Made by a program: the position numbers and the translations under genes. A stretch of 64,000 nt of DNA, from the NCBI RefSeq assembly GCF_000478175.1, contig NZ_KI515774.1, forward strand, positions 307,594 through 371,593. The letters run 5' to 3'. The first letter of the stretch is position 1. Each line of letters opens with the position of its first letter. The notes beneath the pieces were generated by a model. It saw nothing but the letters and a program-made list of their open reading frames with translations, made no database searches and had not been told where the DNA came from. Positions 26,449-36,787 of this stretch are shown here, one piece after another. This DNA is from Corynebacterium sp. KPL1814. Lineage in GTDB: Bacteria > Actinomycetota > Actinomycetes > Mycobacteriales > Mycobacteriaceae.

Positions 26449-27552
26449 GTGGCCCGCATACTGCTGGTAACGAATGACTTTCCTCCCAAAGTCGGAGGAA
26501 TCCAGTCCTACCTGCGGGACTACCTAGAAGCGCTCGACCCAGACGATGTCGTAGTATTCGCTTCAACCCAAGAGCCGCCCGAGGACTATGACGCCTCGGT
26601 CGCCTATAAAGTCATTCGGTGGCCACACCGCGTGATGCTGCCCACCCCGGCAACCACACGCCGCATGCAGGAGATTATCCGGCAAGAATCCATTGACATT
26701 GTGTGGTTTGGTGCGGCAGCACCGCTGGCGCTCATGGGCAAGGCCGCGCGCCAAGCAGGGGCGCGCCGCGTGGTGGCAACGACGCATGGCCACGAGGTGG
26801 GCTGGTCTATGGTCCCGCTGGCCCGGCAGTGCCTGCGGTTGATAGGAAATAACGCCGACGTCATTACATATATCTCGAGTTACACTCTGCGGCGCCTGCG
26901 CGGGCCTTTTGGCCCACACCCAGAGTGGGCTCATTTGCCTTCTGGGGTCAGCCTTGGAACGCTTTCTCCCGTAACCCCTGCCCAGCGCGCAGCAGCGAAG
27001 GCGGAGTTCGGGGTGAGCGGGCCTACCATCGTCTGCATTTCCCGGTTAGTCCCGCGCAAGGGCCAAGACCAATTATTGCGGGCAATGCCGCAGGTCAGAG
27101 AAGAATTTCCCGATGCGCAGCTGATGTTGATTGGGCGCGGGCGTTATCACGATGCTTTACAAGAATTGGCGGAGATGTATTGCCCCGATGCGGTGATTCA
27201 GCCGGCCCCCAGCATTGAAACCGCGCTTCATGCTGCGGATATTTTTGCCATGCCAGCTCGCACCCGCGGCAGAGGCTTGGACGTGGAGGGCCTGGGAATT
27301 GTCTACTTAGAGGCACAAGCATGCGGGGTCCCGGTTGTTGCAGGTGATTCTGGGGGAGCACCGGAGACTGTTACGGAGGAGACGGGGATCGTCGTCAAGG
27401 GCGCGTCCGTTGATGAGCTCGTGGATGCTTTGAAAGCGCTCTTGCGCTCGCCAGAAATGCGTACTCGTATGGGGCAGGCGGGTCGCAGGCACGTCGAAAA
27501 GCACTGGAGCTGGGAGATCATGGGGCAACGGCTGAGAAAGCTTATGGCTTGA
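26449..27552 (+). CDS. pimB: pimB', GDP-mannose phosphatidylinositol monomannoside alpha-mannosyltransferase
   Basis: 367-aa GT4 glycosyltransferase that adds the second mannose to phosphatidylinositol monomannoside on the cytoplasmic face of the membrane. It closely resembles C. glutamicum PimB': VTNDFPPKVGGIQSYLRD at the N-terminus, HGHEVGWSMVP, SRLVPRKGQD near residue 205, and PARTRGRGLDVEGLGIVYLEAQACGVPV with the EX7E motif (about 275-290). The start GTG directly abuts the preceding stop codon, so translation is probably coupled to the NlpC/P60 gene. Confidence 0.95.
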   Translation: MARILLVTNDFPPKVGGIQSYLRDYLEALDPDDVVVFASTQEPPEDYDASVAYKVIRWPHRVMLPTPATTRRMQEIIRQESIDIVWFGAAAPLALMGKAARQAGARRVVATTHGHEVGWSMVPLARQCLRLIGNNADVITYISSYTLRRLRGPFGPHPEWAHLPSGVSLGTLSPVTPAQRAAAKAEFGVSGPTIVCISRLVPRKGQDQLLRAMPQVREEFPDAQLMLIGRGRYHDALQELAEMYCPDAVIQPAPSIETALHAADIFAMPARTRGRGLDVEGLGIVYLEAQACGVPVVAGDSGGAPETVTEETGIVVKGASVDELVDALKALLRSPEMRTRMGQAGRRHVEKHWSWEIMGQRLRKLMA

Positions 27553-27577
27553 TGTGACCCTGGCCCGGTTGTCGGTA

Positions 27578-27583
27578 TATTCT
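27578..27583 (+). promoter_or_regulatory. -10 hexamer of a leaderless promoter for glk
   Basis: TATTCT (overlapping TATATT) is followed by 7 nt (GATATCC) and ATG 27591. There is no Shine-Dalgarno sequence. Confidence 0.55.
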
Positions 27584-27590
27584 GATATCC

Positions 27591-28523
27591 ATGCTTGAAA
27601 ACAACTCCGCCGATCTTACTATCGGCTTCGATGTCGGTGGCACCAATGTGCGCGGTGGAGTAATTACTCGAGACGGGGAAATCCTCGCGAGTCGCACTAT
27701 GCCAACCTCGGGGGACCCGCGCCAACTTGATGATGACTTGGTGGCAATCGTCGAGGAGCTGCGCGCCGAATATCCCGTGGGCGCGGTGGGCCTTGCCGTT
27801 GCAGGATTTTTGGATCCAGAGTGTGAGACCGTCCGCTTCGCCCCGCACCTACCGTGGCGGAATGCGCCCGTCCGGAAAAATCTCGCGGAGCGCTTGGGGC
27901 TGCACGTCCGGCTGGAGCATGATGCCAATTCCGCAGCTTGGGGAGAATGGCGTTTTGGCGCGGGGCGTGGCGCGAAGGATTGGGTATTTTTTGCGGTCGG
28001 CACCGGCATCGGCGCTACCTTGATGACCCAAGACACCATCTATCGCGGCGCGTTTGGAACGGCTCCGGAATTTGGCCATATCGTTGTGGTGCCGAATGGC
28101 AGGCAGTGCTCGTGTGGCAAACGGGGCTGCTTGGAGCGCTATGCCTCTGGCACGGCCCTGCCGGATACCGCGCGCGAACTGCGGTCAGACTATGAGACCT
28201 CCTTGCCGCCGTATCCCACCGGTGAGCAGGTTGCACGCGCGGCGCGTGGGGGAGACCCACTCGGTATTGCGGTAATGGAGAACTTTGGGCAGTGGTTGGG
28301 TCAAGGCCTATCCATCGTGGCTGATGTGCTCGATCCAGAGCTCATTGTAATTGGCGGCGGGGTGTCCCAAGACGCAGATATGTACTTAGAGGAAGCCACC
28401 GCGGCCATGAGCCGGGATATCGTCGGTGCTGGGCATCGTCCCCTTGCTCGCGTTGCAACCGCGGAATTGGGCTCGGCAGCAGGTATGATTGGCGTAGCTG
28501 ACCTGGCCCGCCGCGGCCACTAG
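27591..28523 (+). CDS. glk: glk, ROK-family glucokinase
   Basis: 310 aa. ATP-dependent phosphorylation of glucose. The phosphate loop is IGFDVGGTNVRGG near residue 12. The sugar site has EHDANSAAWGE near residue 110. The ROK zinc motif CSCGKRGCLERYASG is near residue 175. Position between pimB' and the acyltransferase is as I recall for glk in C. glutamicum. It could also act on other hexoses, since the family is broad. Confidence 0.88.
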   Translation: MLENNSADLTIGFDVGGTNVRGGVITRDGEILASRTMPTSGDPRQLDDDLVAIVEELRAEYPVGAVGLAVAGFLDPECETVRFAPHLPWRNAPVRKNLAERLGLHVRLEHDANSAAWGEWRFGAGRGAKDWVFFAVGTGIGATLMTQDTIYRGAFGTAPEFGHIVVVPNGRQCSCGKRGCLERYASGTALPDTARELRSDYETSLPPYPTGEQVARAARGGDPLGIAVMENFGQWLGQGLSIVADVLDPELIVIGGGVSQDADMYLEEATAAMSRDIVGAGHRPLARVATAELGSAAGMIGVADLARRGH

Positions 28524-28546
28524 AATGAGCGAAGGACGAGCTGGAG

Positions 28547-29287
28547 ATGAAAAACAAATGGTACTGGGCGTTTAAGCACATCTTTTTCGGTCCCGCCCTG
28601 CGTGTATGGAACCGCCCTTGGTCAGAAGGGATGGAAAAAATCCCTGCTGAGGGACCCGCGATTTTGGTGTCTAACCATCAAGCGGTGATGGATTCCTTCT
28701 TCTTCCCCCTGCTGTGCCCGCGCCAAATTACTTTTTTGGCCAAGTCGGAGTATTTCACCACCCCCGGGCTCGTGGGCGGCATGCAGAAATGGTTCTTTAG
28801 CTCCGTCGGGCAAGTTCCCATCGAGCGGGATCATGAATCAGCCAGCCAGGCCATGCTCGAGACCGCGCGGAAAATTTTGGGGCGCGGTGATCTCTTTGGT
28901 ATCTACCCAGAGGGCACGCGGTCCCCTGATGGACGTGTGTACAAGGGGCGTACCGGGATGGGGCGTATTGCCATGGAGACCAATCAGCCGGTGTATCCCA
29001 TCGCCATGATCAATTCCCGCAAGGCTAACCCGATCGGCTCGTGGATTGTCCGTCCCGCCAAGGTGGGAGTGCGCGTGGGAGACCCCATTTACCCGCACGA
29101 TTGGGCGCGCGAACACGGCATGGATCCGCAGCAGCACGAGACCATTCGCGCGTTCACGGACATGGTCATGGGGACATTAGCCGAGCTCTCCGGCAATCCC
29201 TATGTGGATGTCTATGCGGCTGATGTAAAGGAATCATTAAAGGCCGGCCACGGGTACCCCGCCGGTGCGGAGATTAAAGGGAGGTAA
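28547..29287 (+). CDS. 1-acyl-glycerol-3-phosphate acyltransferase family (PlsC-like)
   Basis: 246-aa membrane-associated acyltransferase. HX4D motif NHQAVMD (His44, Asp49) and the phosphate-binding PEGTRSPDG (Glu122) are present. Most likely it makes phosphatidic acid, or acylates a related envelope lipid such as a phosphatidylinositol mannoside; the family does not decide this. It lies 23 nt after glk on the same strand. Confidence 0.88.
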   Translation: MKNKWYWAFKHIFFGPALRVWNRPWSEGMEKIPAEGPAILVSNHQAVMDSFFFPLLCPRQITFLAKSEYFTTPGLVGGMQKWFFSSVGQVPIERDHESASQAMLETARKILGRGDLFGIYPEGTRSPDGRVYKGRTGMGRIAMETNQPVYPIAMINSRKANPIGSWIVRPAKVGVRVGDPIYPHDWAREHGMDPQQHETIRAFTDMVMGTLAELSGNPYVDVYAADVKESLKAGHGYPAGAEIKGR

Positions 29288-29292
29288 TTGCA

Positions 29293-30444
29293 ATTCCTCA
29301 GGCCCGCTTAGCGTGGCCGGATACCGCAAAAGGAATTTCTATCATCGGCGTGGTGCTCCTGCACATCACGCTGAAGGTGCCAGAGGCCGAACAAACGTGG
29401 CTAGCAACTCTCAATACCTTTCTCGACCCCCTGCGCCTTCCTCTGTTCTTTCTGGTCTCCGGCTACTTCTCTTATAAAGTCTTTCGTTATAGTTTCGCGG
29501 AGTTATTTACCCGCCGGCTCTGGTTTTTCCTCATCCCTTATTTGGTGTGGATGTCCGTGGAGCATATGACCAAACAGCTGGAATACCAGTGGGTTTTCGG
29601 TGACTCCTCCATGGGTATGACCGAGATGGTGCAAAATCTTTTGCTTGGTCATACGATGGCATGGTTTATCCACGCGCTCATTTTGTTCAATATATTTTTG
29701 TGGTGTGTGCGTGCCTTACCGGCGTGGGCAGGAATTGGACTGAGCTTTACTCCCGTGCTTTTTATTCCGTGGCAGGAACAATTTCAGTTTATTGGCAAAG
29801 CCATTATGTTCCTTCCCATCTTTGTAGGCGCCGCCTATCTTCGCGAGCCAATCACGCGTTTCGCCACTGCTGCAGAAGAGGTGTTCCACGGCTCGTGGAG
29901 CATGCGTAGTGTTGGAGCTTATGCCTCTGCCATCGGCGCTTATTGTGCAGGCCTGGCCCTGCGCCATGTGTGGGACGGCAACGATGCTGATGTTGCTTTT
30001 AACTGGCCCCTGCTGGGCGCGGACTTTTTGGGTTGGGGAGATATCAACCTATTAGTGCGCCTCGTGGAACAGACTCTGGAGGTGCCTGCGGGCATTATTG
30101 GGGCCGTGCTCATTAGCCATATTCCGTGGATTGCAGAAGGCGTGAAGTTCGTCGGACGGCACACGCTACCTATTTATCTGTCGCACCCTATTGGCTTGAC
30201 CGTAGGCTATGGGTACTACATGGCGCATCACGATTATGTCGTGTCCTTGGCTGGAGCGTGGCCGCTGGAAAACACGTGGTTCTGGATCGGTATGTGCTTT
30301 ATCTTTACGGCCATTTCTTCGCTGGCGCTGTGGGCACTGGGGAAGGTCCCTATCCTTGGCTGGACACTGGTTCCGCCGCGGATCGATCGGCGCCGCCCCG
30401 CCGTAGAGCCAATGGTAGCGAACAAACAACCAACAACACGGTAA
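29293..30444 (+). CDS. Acyltransferase 3 family membrane protein, apparently with an AUU start
   Basis: Multi-pass membrane protein of about 384 aa. The N-terminal block LAWPDTAKGISIIGVVLLHI is the conserved start of the acyltransferase 3 family, with the conserved His in LLHI. Hydrophobic helices fill the rest, and the C-terminus is basic. The first ATG/GTG in this frame are GTGs at 29347 and 29350, which would delete the conserved block and half of helix 1. The frame opens after a stop at 29275. ATT at 29293 lies 8 nt after GGGAGG, and ATT at 29287 overlaps the stop of the upstream gene. I mark 29293 as the likely start. TTG 29288 is out of frame. The substrate is unknown; the 3' end overlaps the GT87 gene by 95 bp. 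Confidence 0.75.
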   Translation: MPQARLAWPDTAKGISIIGVVLLHITLKVPEAEQTWLATLNTFLDPLRLPLFFLVSGYFSYKVFRYSFAELFTRRLWFFLIPYLVWMSVEHMTKQLEYQWVFGDSSMGMTEMVQNLLLGHTMAWFIHALILFNIFLWCVRALPAWAGIGLSFTPVLFIPWQEQFQFIGKAIMFLPIFVGAAYLREPITRFATAAEEVFHGSWSMRSVGAYASAIGAYCAGLALRHVWDGNDADVAFNWPLLGADFLGWGDINLLVRLVEQTLEVPAGIIGAVLISHIPWIAEGVKFVGRHTLPIYLSHPIGLTVGYGYYMAHHDYVVSLAGAWPLENTWFWIGMCFIFTAISSLALWALGKVPILGWTLVPPRIDRRRPAVEPMVANKQPTTR

Positions 30445-31537
30445 TAATGACGTAGTCATTGCCAACGATGTGCTGCCACCACGTCCAATCTAGTTCCTGG
30501 TCCTCGGTATGCGGAACTTGCCAGTGTCCGCGGGCAAATAGCGATAGCCAAGTGAGCGCGGCGAGGAACCAGCGGCGGCTCGCAACCAAGTAGACGCCTG
30601 CTAATACCAGCCAGGTGAAGTGGTGCGACCACGATACGGGGGAGCACAGTAGCGAAACGGATGCCGCCAGCAGCATGAGCACGACTTGATTGCCGTGGGA
30701 AAGGCGCTTCATGGCAAACCACACAATTGCGATGACGACGATCACGCCAATGAGCCACAGAGTTTCTGCGTTATCGGGGCTTAAGCGGGTAAACAGCCCG
30801 CGCAGGGACTGGTTGGCGCTATAGGCTAGGCCGCCGATGCGCTCGGAATCGCGCAAGGTGGAGGTCCAATACTCAATCGAGCTATGTGGATTGGCAACAA
30901 AGGCTATGAGGCCGGCGGCCACGAAGGAACCCAGGGTAGTAAAGAAGGCCTTCCATTCGCGGCGGACGAAGAATACGGCCAAAAAGACGGCGGGGGTTAG
31001 CTTGATGGCAATGGCGATGCCGGTCAGAACGCCGCGAGCCTTTTTCACCCAAAGCAAATCGATGACCACGAGTGCGGTTAGCAGGATGTTGATCTGGCCG
31101 AAGCTAAAAGTCTGTGTAATCGGCTCGGCCAGCATGGCGGCAAAAAGCGCCCAGGCCGTCCATTCCTGGCAGTTGAGGGAGCGCAATACCAGCGCAATGC
31201 AGACCCACAATGCGACTGCGGAGAGGATCGTGATCATCACGGCGGCAGTGGTAAGGGGGATCCACTGCAGCGGGGCGAAGAGCAGGGCCGCAAATGGTGG
31301 GTAGGTAAATGGCAGGGAAAAGTTGCGGTCGGTGCCTACGAAATAGTCGCGGTCATAAAGATCGCTGCCGAAGCCGGCACCACCTTCGCGGTAAACATCG
31401 AGGTCAATGTGGTAAAAGGCGCGAAAATCGCCGGAGAATAAGGCAGGAATATCGATAATCCACCACAGCGCCGCAAGCGCGGACAGGATTAAGGGGAGGG
31501 CGGTGGTCCACAGGGCTTTATTATCGGTTCTGCTCAC
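30350..31537 (-). CDS. GT87 (DUF2029) polyprenol-phosphomannose-dependent mannosyltransferase
   Basis: About 395 aa with roughly ten membrane helices. The DUF2029 features are FYHIDLDVYREGG near residue 40 (the acidic loop that carries the catalytic Asp), LPFTYPPFAAL, SFGQINILLTALVV, and SPVSWSHHFTWL. In corynebacteria, proteins of this family add mannose side residues to lipomannan using prenyl-phosphomannose, and this locus lies near pimB' and mptA. I do not assign mptC or mptD because I cannot tell them apart here. The start is GTG 31537 (MSRTDNKALW), with a -10 box 7 nt upstream. Its 3' end overlaps the acyltransferase 3 gene by 95 bp. Confidence 0.85.
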   Translation of the reverse strand: MSRTDNKALWTTALPLILSALAALWWIIDIPALFSGDFRAFYHIDLDVYREGGAGFGSDLYDRDYFVGTDRNFSLPFTYPPFAALLFAPLQWIPLTTAAVMITILSAVALWVCIALVLRSLNCQEWTAWALFAAMLAEPITQTFSFGQINILLTALVVIDLLWVKKARGVLTGIAIAIKLTPAVFLAVFFVRREWKAFFTTLGSFVAAGLIAFVANPHSSIEYWTSTLRDSERIGGLAYSANQSLRGLFTRLSPDNAETLWLIGVIVVIAIVWFAMKRLSHGNQVVLMLLAASVSLLCSPVSWSHHFTWLVLAGVYLVASRRWFLAALTWLSLFARGHWQVPHTEDQELDWTWWQHIVGNDYVIITVLLVVCSLPLALRRGGADRSAAEPVSSQG

Positions 31538-31544
31538 CCGCAAA

Positions 31545-31550
31545 ACTTTA
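31545..31550 (-). promoter_or_regulatory. -10 hexamer of a leaderless promoter for the GT87 gene
   Basis: TAAAGT on the minus strand is followed by 7 nt (TTTGCGG) and GTG 31537. Confidence 0.65.
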
Positions 31551-31598
31551 CAGTGGCGCGATCGCGGGGCCAATTTCCCGCGCCCATCGCTGCAGCGC

Positions 31599-31604
31599 TA
31601 GGCT
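31599..31604 (+). promoter_or_regulatory. -10 hexamer of a probable leaderless promoter for the RNase AS gene
   Basis: TAGGCT lies 8 nt before GTG 31613. It supports the shorter start that gives the family N-terminus. Confidence 0.5.
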
Positions 31605-31612
31605 TGGGAGAC

Positions 31613-33555
<1,943 letters not shown>

Positions 33556-33577
33556 TTCCCTCTAGACCCAGAGGGAA
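33556..33577. terminator. Short hairpin between convergent aroG and pknL
   Basis: TTCCCTCT (33556-33563) pairs with AGAGGGAA (33570-33577) around AGACCC. It begins directly after the aroG stop and contains the pknL stop. It lacks a T run. Confidence 0.55.
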
Positions 33578-34872
33578 GGGGTTCCTTCGTAATAGGAGGA
33601 ACCAAACCACCACCCGCTGATAGCGACCGCACCGGTTGCCACCACCACTGCGAGGAGAAAGACCAGCAGTGAGGCTGGATGGCGATTGGTTAGTGGCCGC
33701 TCAGCGGGTTCTTCTTCTGCCGCCTGCGCCGGGGGCTGCGCTGCTGCCGCGCCCACGCCCGCAGCCGGCGCTGGGGCGGGGACAGGCGCCGGGGCCGGCC
33801 CCGGGTAATCGTCCACGGGCGCCTTGGGTACGTCGAGGCGCGTTTCAAAGTCCGGCTGCTGCGGATCCGGCTCGGGAGGAATGACCTCGGTGGGCCCGCC
33901 GTCCAAGTGCTCGGTGGCGCCCTGCGGGATGGTCCGCGTGGGCTCAAATACATCCGTGGCGCCGATGCCGGAATAGTCAGTGGGCGTTTGCGCGGTGCGC
34001 GCAGCAGCGGCATTGCGGGGGACCGGGATGGTGACCGTGGGCAGATCCAATTCCCGGCAAATATCCTCGAGGGCATCTAAAAATTCCCCGGCATCGGCAA
34101 AGCGCTCGCGGGGATCGCGGGCAGTGGCGGTGGCCACGAGGGCATCAACAAGCTTGGGTACGTCCTCACCCCGTGTGGATGGGGCGGGAACATCCGCGTA
34201 TAGGCGTGCGGTAGCGTGCGCGATCGGGGTATCCCCGGAGAAGGGCACGGTTCCAGTCAGGAGTTCAAAAAGTACAATTCCTGCGGAGTACACGTCGGTG
34301 GCGGGGGTTATGTCCTCACCGGTGACCTGTTCCGGCGCCAAATACGAGACGGTGCCGACGATCATATTCGAGGTCGCCTGCGCATTCCTCGCACGCACCA
34401 AGCCGAAATCGCCCAATTTCACCCGGTGATGAGAGGTAATGAGCACGTTATCCGGCTTAATATCGCGGTGGATAAGCCCCGTCGAGTGCACCTCGGTCAA
34501 TCCTTGGAGCACGCTGCGCAGCGTCGATAATGCGGCGGGGACGGTAAGCGGGCCGCCTTCGGCAAGCAGCTCGCGCAAGGTGCCGCCATCGATAAGCTCC
34601 ATGATGAGGTAGATGGGCTCGCCATCGGCGGAAAAATCATGAATGGCCACGAGGTTGGGGTGCTGCAATCGCGCCATCGCGCGGGCCTCGCGGGAAAAGC
34701 GCTTGATAAAAACTGGGTCATCGTCATAACGCTCATCCATGACCTTTGCGGCCACTTGGCGGCCCAAACGCATATCCACGCAGCGATAGACGGTAGACAT
34801 ACCGCCGCGGGCGATGGGGCGATCGATGCGGTAACGGTCTTCCAACACGTCACCAATTTCCAACCTAGTCAT
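33562..34872 (-). CDS. pknL: pknL, transmembrane serine/threonine protein kinase
   Basis: 436 aa. A Hanks-type kinase domain occupies residues 10-275: Gly loop ARGGMSTVY, Lys43 in VAAKVMDE, HRDIKPDN with Asp137, and DFG at 155-157. A Pro/Ala-rich juxtamembrane region with several Thr-rich motifs (for example ATDVFEPTRTIPQG) follows. A single membrane helix lies near 405-427, and the outer part is very short. There are no PASTA domains, as in mycobacterial PknL. The start is ATG 34872 (MTRLEIGDVLEDRYRI). GGGAGGT directly touches the ATG, too close to serve as a ribosome site, and a -10 box 7 nt upstream suggests a leaderless mRNA. Confidence 0.93.
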   Translation of the reverse strand: MTRLEIGDVLEDRYRIDRPIARGGMSTVYRCVDMRLGRQVAAKVMDERYDDDPVFIKRFSREARAMARLQHPNLVAIHDFSADGEPIYLIMELIDGGTLRELLAEGGPLTVPAALSTLRSVLQGLTEVHSTGLIHRDIKPDNVLITSHHRVKLGDFGLVRARNAQATSNMIVGTVSYLAPEQVTGEDITPATDVYSAGIVLFELLTGTVPFSGDTPIAHATARLYADVPAPSTRGEDVPKLVDALVATATARDPRERFADAGEFLDALEDICRELDLPTVTIPVPRNAAAARTAQTPTDYSGIGATDVFEPTRTIPQGATEHLDGGPTEVIPPEPDPQQPDFETRLDVPKAPVDDYPGPAPAPVPAPAPAAGVGAAAAQPPAQAAEEEPAERPLTNRHPASLLVFLLAVVVATGAVAISGWWFGSSYYEGTPSLWV

Positions 34873-34879
34873 ACCTCCC

Positions 34880-34911
34880 AGTATGGCCGATCCCCTAGGC
34901 AGCGTTAAAGT
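34880..34911. promoter_or_regulatory. Divergent pair of leaderless promoters for pknL and the Rv2175c-like gene
   Basis: Minus strand: CATACT (34880-34885), 7 nt, ATG 34872. Plus strand: TAAAGT (34906-34911), 7 nt, GTG 34919. The -10 boxes are 20 bp apart, so each promoter's -35 area lies over the other's -10 or start site. Confidence 0.65.
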
Positions 34912-34918
34912 AGGTGGC

Positions 34919-35287
34919 GTGACTAATGCAGAAAATTCCCTGAATTCCTTATTGGCCGGCGAAGAGCTGCTCAGCATGCAGCAGGTGGCAGACAAGCTGG
35001 GTCTTCCCATTACGCGCGCTTATGACCTGCTCCAGGACCGCAAATTCATTGTTTGGGACTCACCCGAAGGCAAGCGCGTGCCGCTCGCATTTTTCAATGA
35101 TAAGGGGAGCATCGCCAAGCATGTCACGGCCGTTATTACCGTGCTTTCCGATGGCGGCTATGACGACGAAGAAATCCTGCGCCACCTTTTTACCGCAGAT
35201 GTCTCCTTGCCAGGCCGGCCTATCGATGCCCTGCACGGACACCTTGCGCGCGAAGTTATTCGGCGGGCACAGGCGTCTGCTTTTTAG
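34919..35287 (+). CDS. Rv2175c-like DNA-binding protein
   Basis: 122 aa with a winged-helix N-terminal part (LLSMQQVADKLGLPITRAYDLLQDRKFI) and a small C-terminal domain (GYDDEEILRHLF). Mycobacterial Rv2175c is a PknL substrate that loses DNA binding when phosphorylated; the gene pair is conserved here, so the same link is likely. Start GTG 34919 (MTNAENSLNS); a longer frame from 34883 would cross the pknL promoter. The 3' end overlaps mptA by 32 bp, tail to tail. Confidence 0.87.
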   Translation: MTNAENSLNSLLAGEELLSMQQVADKLGLPITRAYDLLQDRKFIVWDSPEGKRVPLAFFNDKGSIAKHVTAVITVLSDGGYDDEEILRHLFTADVSLPGRPIDALHGHLAREVIRRAQASAF

Positions 35288-36779
35288 CCCTGCGCCTAGG
35301 GCGTTGAGGGCCTTTGGGACCAACGCCATCGAACATCCACTGCGTTGCGGACCAAGACAATACGATGACGCCAATGACCCAGAACCAGTTATAGAGCTGG
35401 TGGTTGCCGTCGCCGGAAAAGCTCAAGCTAATAAATAGCGCTACGCCAGAAGTAAACTTCAGCAGCCACAGCGGCGGGCGGAAGGTGCCCATAAGCGTGA
35501 AGATGGAGGCGTAGTACCACGGCAGAGTCACCGAGTTGAAGACGAAGGCAACCTGGTAGGCCGCCGCGGTGCCCATAATCGCATCGCGGGCCGTATGCCG
35601 GCTTAGCCACCATACGATGACCAATCCGATGAGCATGCATACCATCGCGATCGTGCGCAGAACCCCCAAAATGGCGTTATAAGAGGCGTCAGGGTCAAAA
35701 ATGTGGACCGCTGGGACGATGATGTCCGCGGCCAATGTCGGGCCCGCCAAGGGGTTAATCACCTTGGAGTTTCCGCTTACTTGGGAAAGCCAGCCCCAAG
35801 AGGTGCCAGAGGCCCAGGTAATAAGCGCCACTGAGGCGATGATTTCCACGGCCGCGATGACACCTGAGCAGAAGAAGACCACCGCCGTGCGCACCGCGGT
35901 AGAACCCTTGGGCGCGTAGCGGTGCAGCATGAGCCAAACGATGAAGGGGGCGGCAAAGATCGCGGTAGCCTTCATCGCCACCGCCGTGCCGACTAACAGC
36001 AGCGCGGCGTGGAAGCGCTGGTGCAGCGCGGCCAAAAGCCCCAAGGACACCAAGCCAACCATGAGGGATTCATTGTGCATGCCACCGATAAGATGCAAGA
36101 TGATGAGCGGGTTGGCAACGCCGATCCACAGCGCGACCGCCGGATCCGCGCCGAGCTTTCGGGCGATGCGTGGTACCGTCCACGCAATGAGGACAAAGCC
36201 TGACAGGGAAAGCAGCTTATAGATGATGATCCCGGCGGTGACGTTATCGCCCACGACAGTGGTGATGATCTTGCCAATCCACAGGTGCAGCGGCCCGTAC
36301 GGGGTGGTGGTATTGCGCCAATCTTGTGAGACTTCTAGCAGGAAAGGCCCCGGGTTGACGGCGGCGCCCTCGGTATACGGGTCGAACCCATCGCGGACCA
36401 TGGCGCCCTGCATGAGGTAGGAATACACGTCCCGCGAAGCCACGGGGCCTGCGAAAAGCAGCGGGGTCACCCATGCGATAAGGATGCGTTGTAACTCGCG
36501 CACTCCTCCCTCCGGGCTCGGGTTCTTAAGCTGCCGGCGAATAATCATGCGCCCGGCAAGCACCCAGGCGGCGGCGAGGAGGAAGATGCCCACCCAATAC
36601 AGCACCAACCCGAGGTTGCGCCCGTGACCATACGACAAAAAGCCGATATTGAGCGCTTCGAGCACGCCGCCGCGATTGCGAGTCGAGCCGCCGGAAAAGG
36701 ACGAGAAAAGGAGCACGCACGAGGCCACGAGGCCCAGCGGGAGCGCGCGGGGGACTGGCAGGGAATAGGTTTTGGCCAC
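35256..36779 (-). CDS. mptA: mptA, alpha-1,6-mannopyranosyltransferase
   Basis: 507-aa GT-C type membrane enzyme that extends the alpha-1,6-mannan backbone of lipomannan with prenyl-phosphomannose. About 13 hydrophobic helices. The catalytic loop after helix 2 has PVASRDVYSYLMQGAMVRDGFDPY, then TPYGPLHLWIG and GGMHNESLMVG. The C-terminus is basic (RPRRRAKKQT). Start GTG 36779, 8 nt after the idsA stop, so idsA and mptA form a unit on the minus strand. Prenyl precursors made by IdsA feed the carrier lipid pool MptA uses. Confidence 0.92.
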   Translation of the reverse strand: MAKTYSLPVPRALPLGLVASCVLLFSSFSGGSTRNRGGVLEALNIGFLSYGHGRNLGLVLYWVGIFLLAAAWVLAGRMIIRRQLKNPSPEGGVRELQRILIAWVTPLLFAGPVASRDVYSYLMQGAMVRDGFDPYTEGAAVNPGPFLLEVSQDWRNTTTPYGPLHLWIGKIITTVVGDNVTAGIIIYKLLSLSGFVLIAWTVPRIARKLGADPAVALWIGVANPLIILHLIGGMHNESLMVGLVSLGLLAALHQRFHAALLLVGTAVAMKATAIFAAPFIVWLMLHRYAPKGSTAVRTAVVFFCSGVIAAVEIIASVALITWASGTSWGWLSQVSGNSKVINPLAGPTLAADIIVPAVHIFDPDASYNAILGVLRTIAMVCMLIGLVIVWWLSRHTARDAIMGTAAAYQVAFVFNSVTLPWYYASIFTLMGTFRPPLWLLKFTSGVALFISLSFSGDGNHQLYNWFWVIGVIVLSWSATQWMFDGVGPKGPQRPRRRAKKQTPVPAE

Positions 36780-36787
36780 AATAATCC

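Noticed and set aside
29265-29477. Frameshift to explain the missing start of the acyltransferase 3 gene
   Set aside because: The conserved N-terminus is already in the same frame as the rest of the protein, so no frameshift is needed; only the start codon is unusual.
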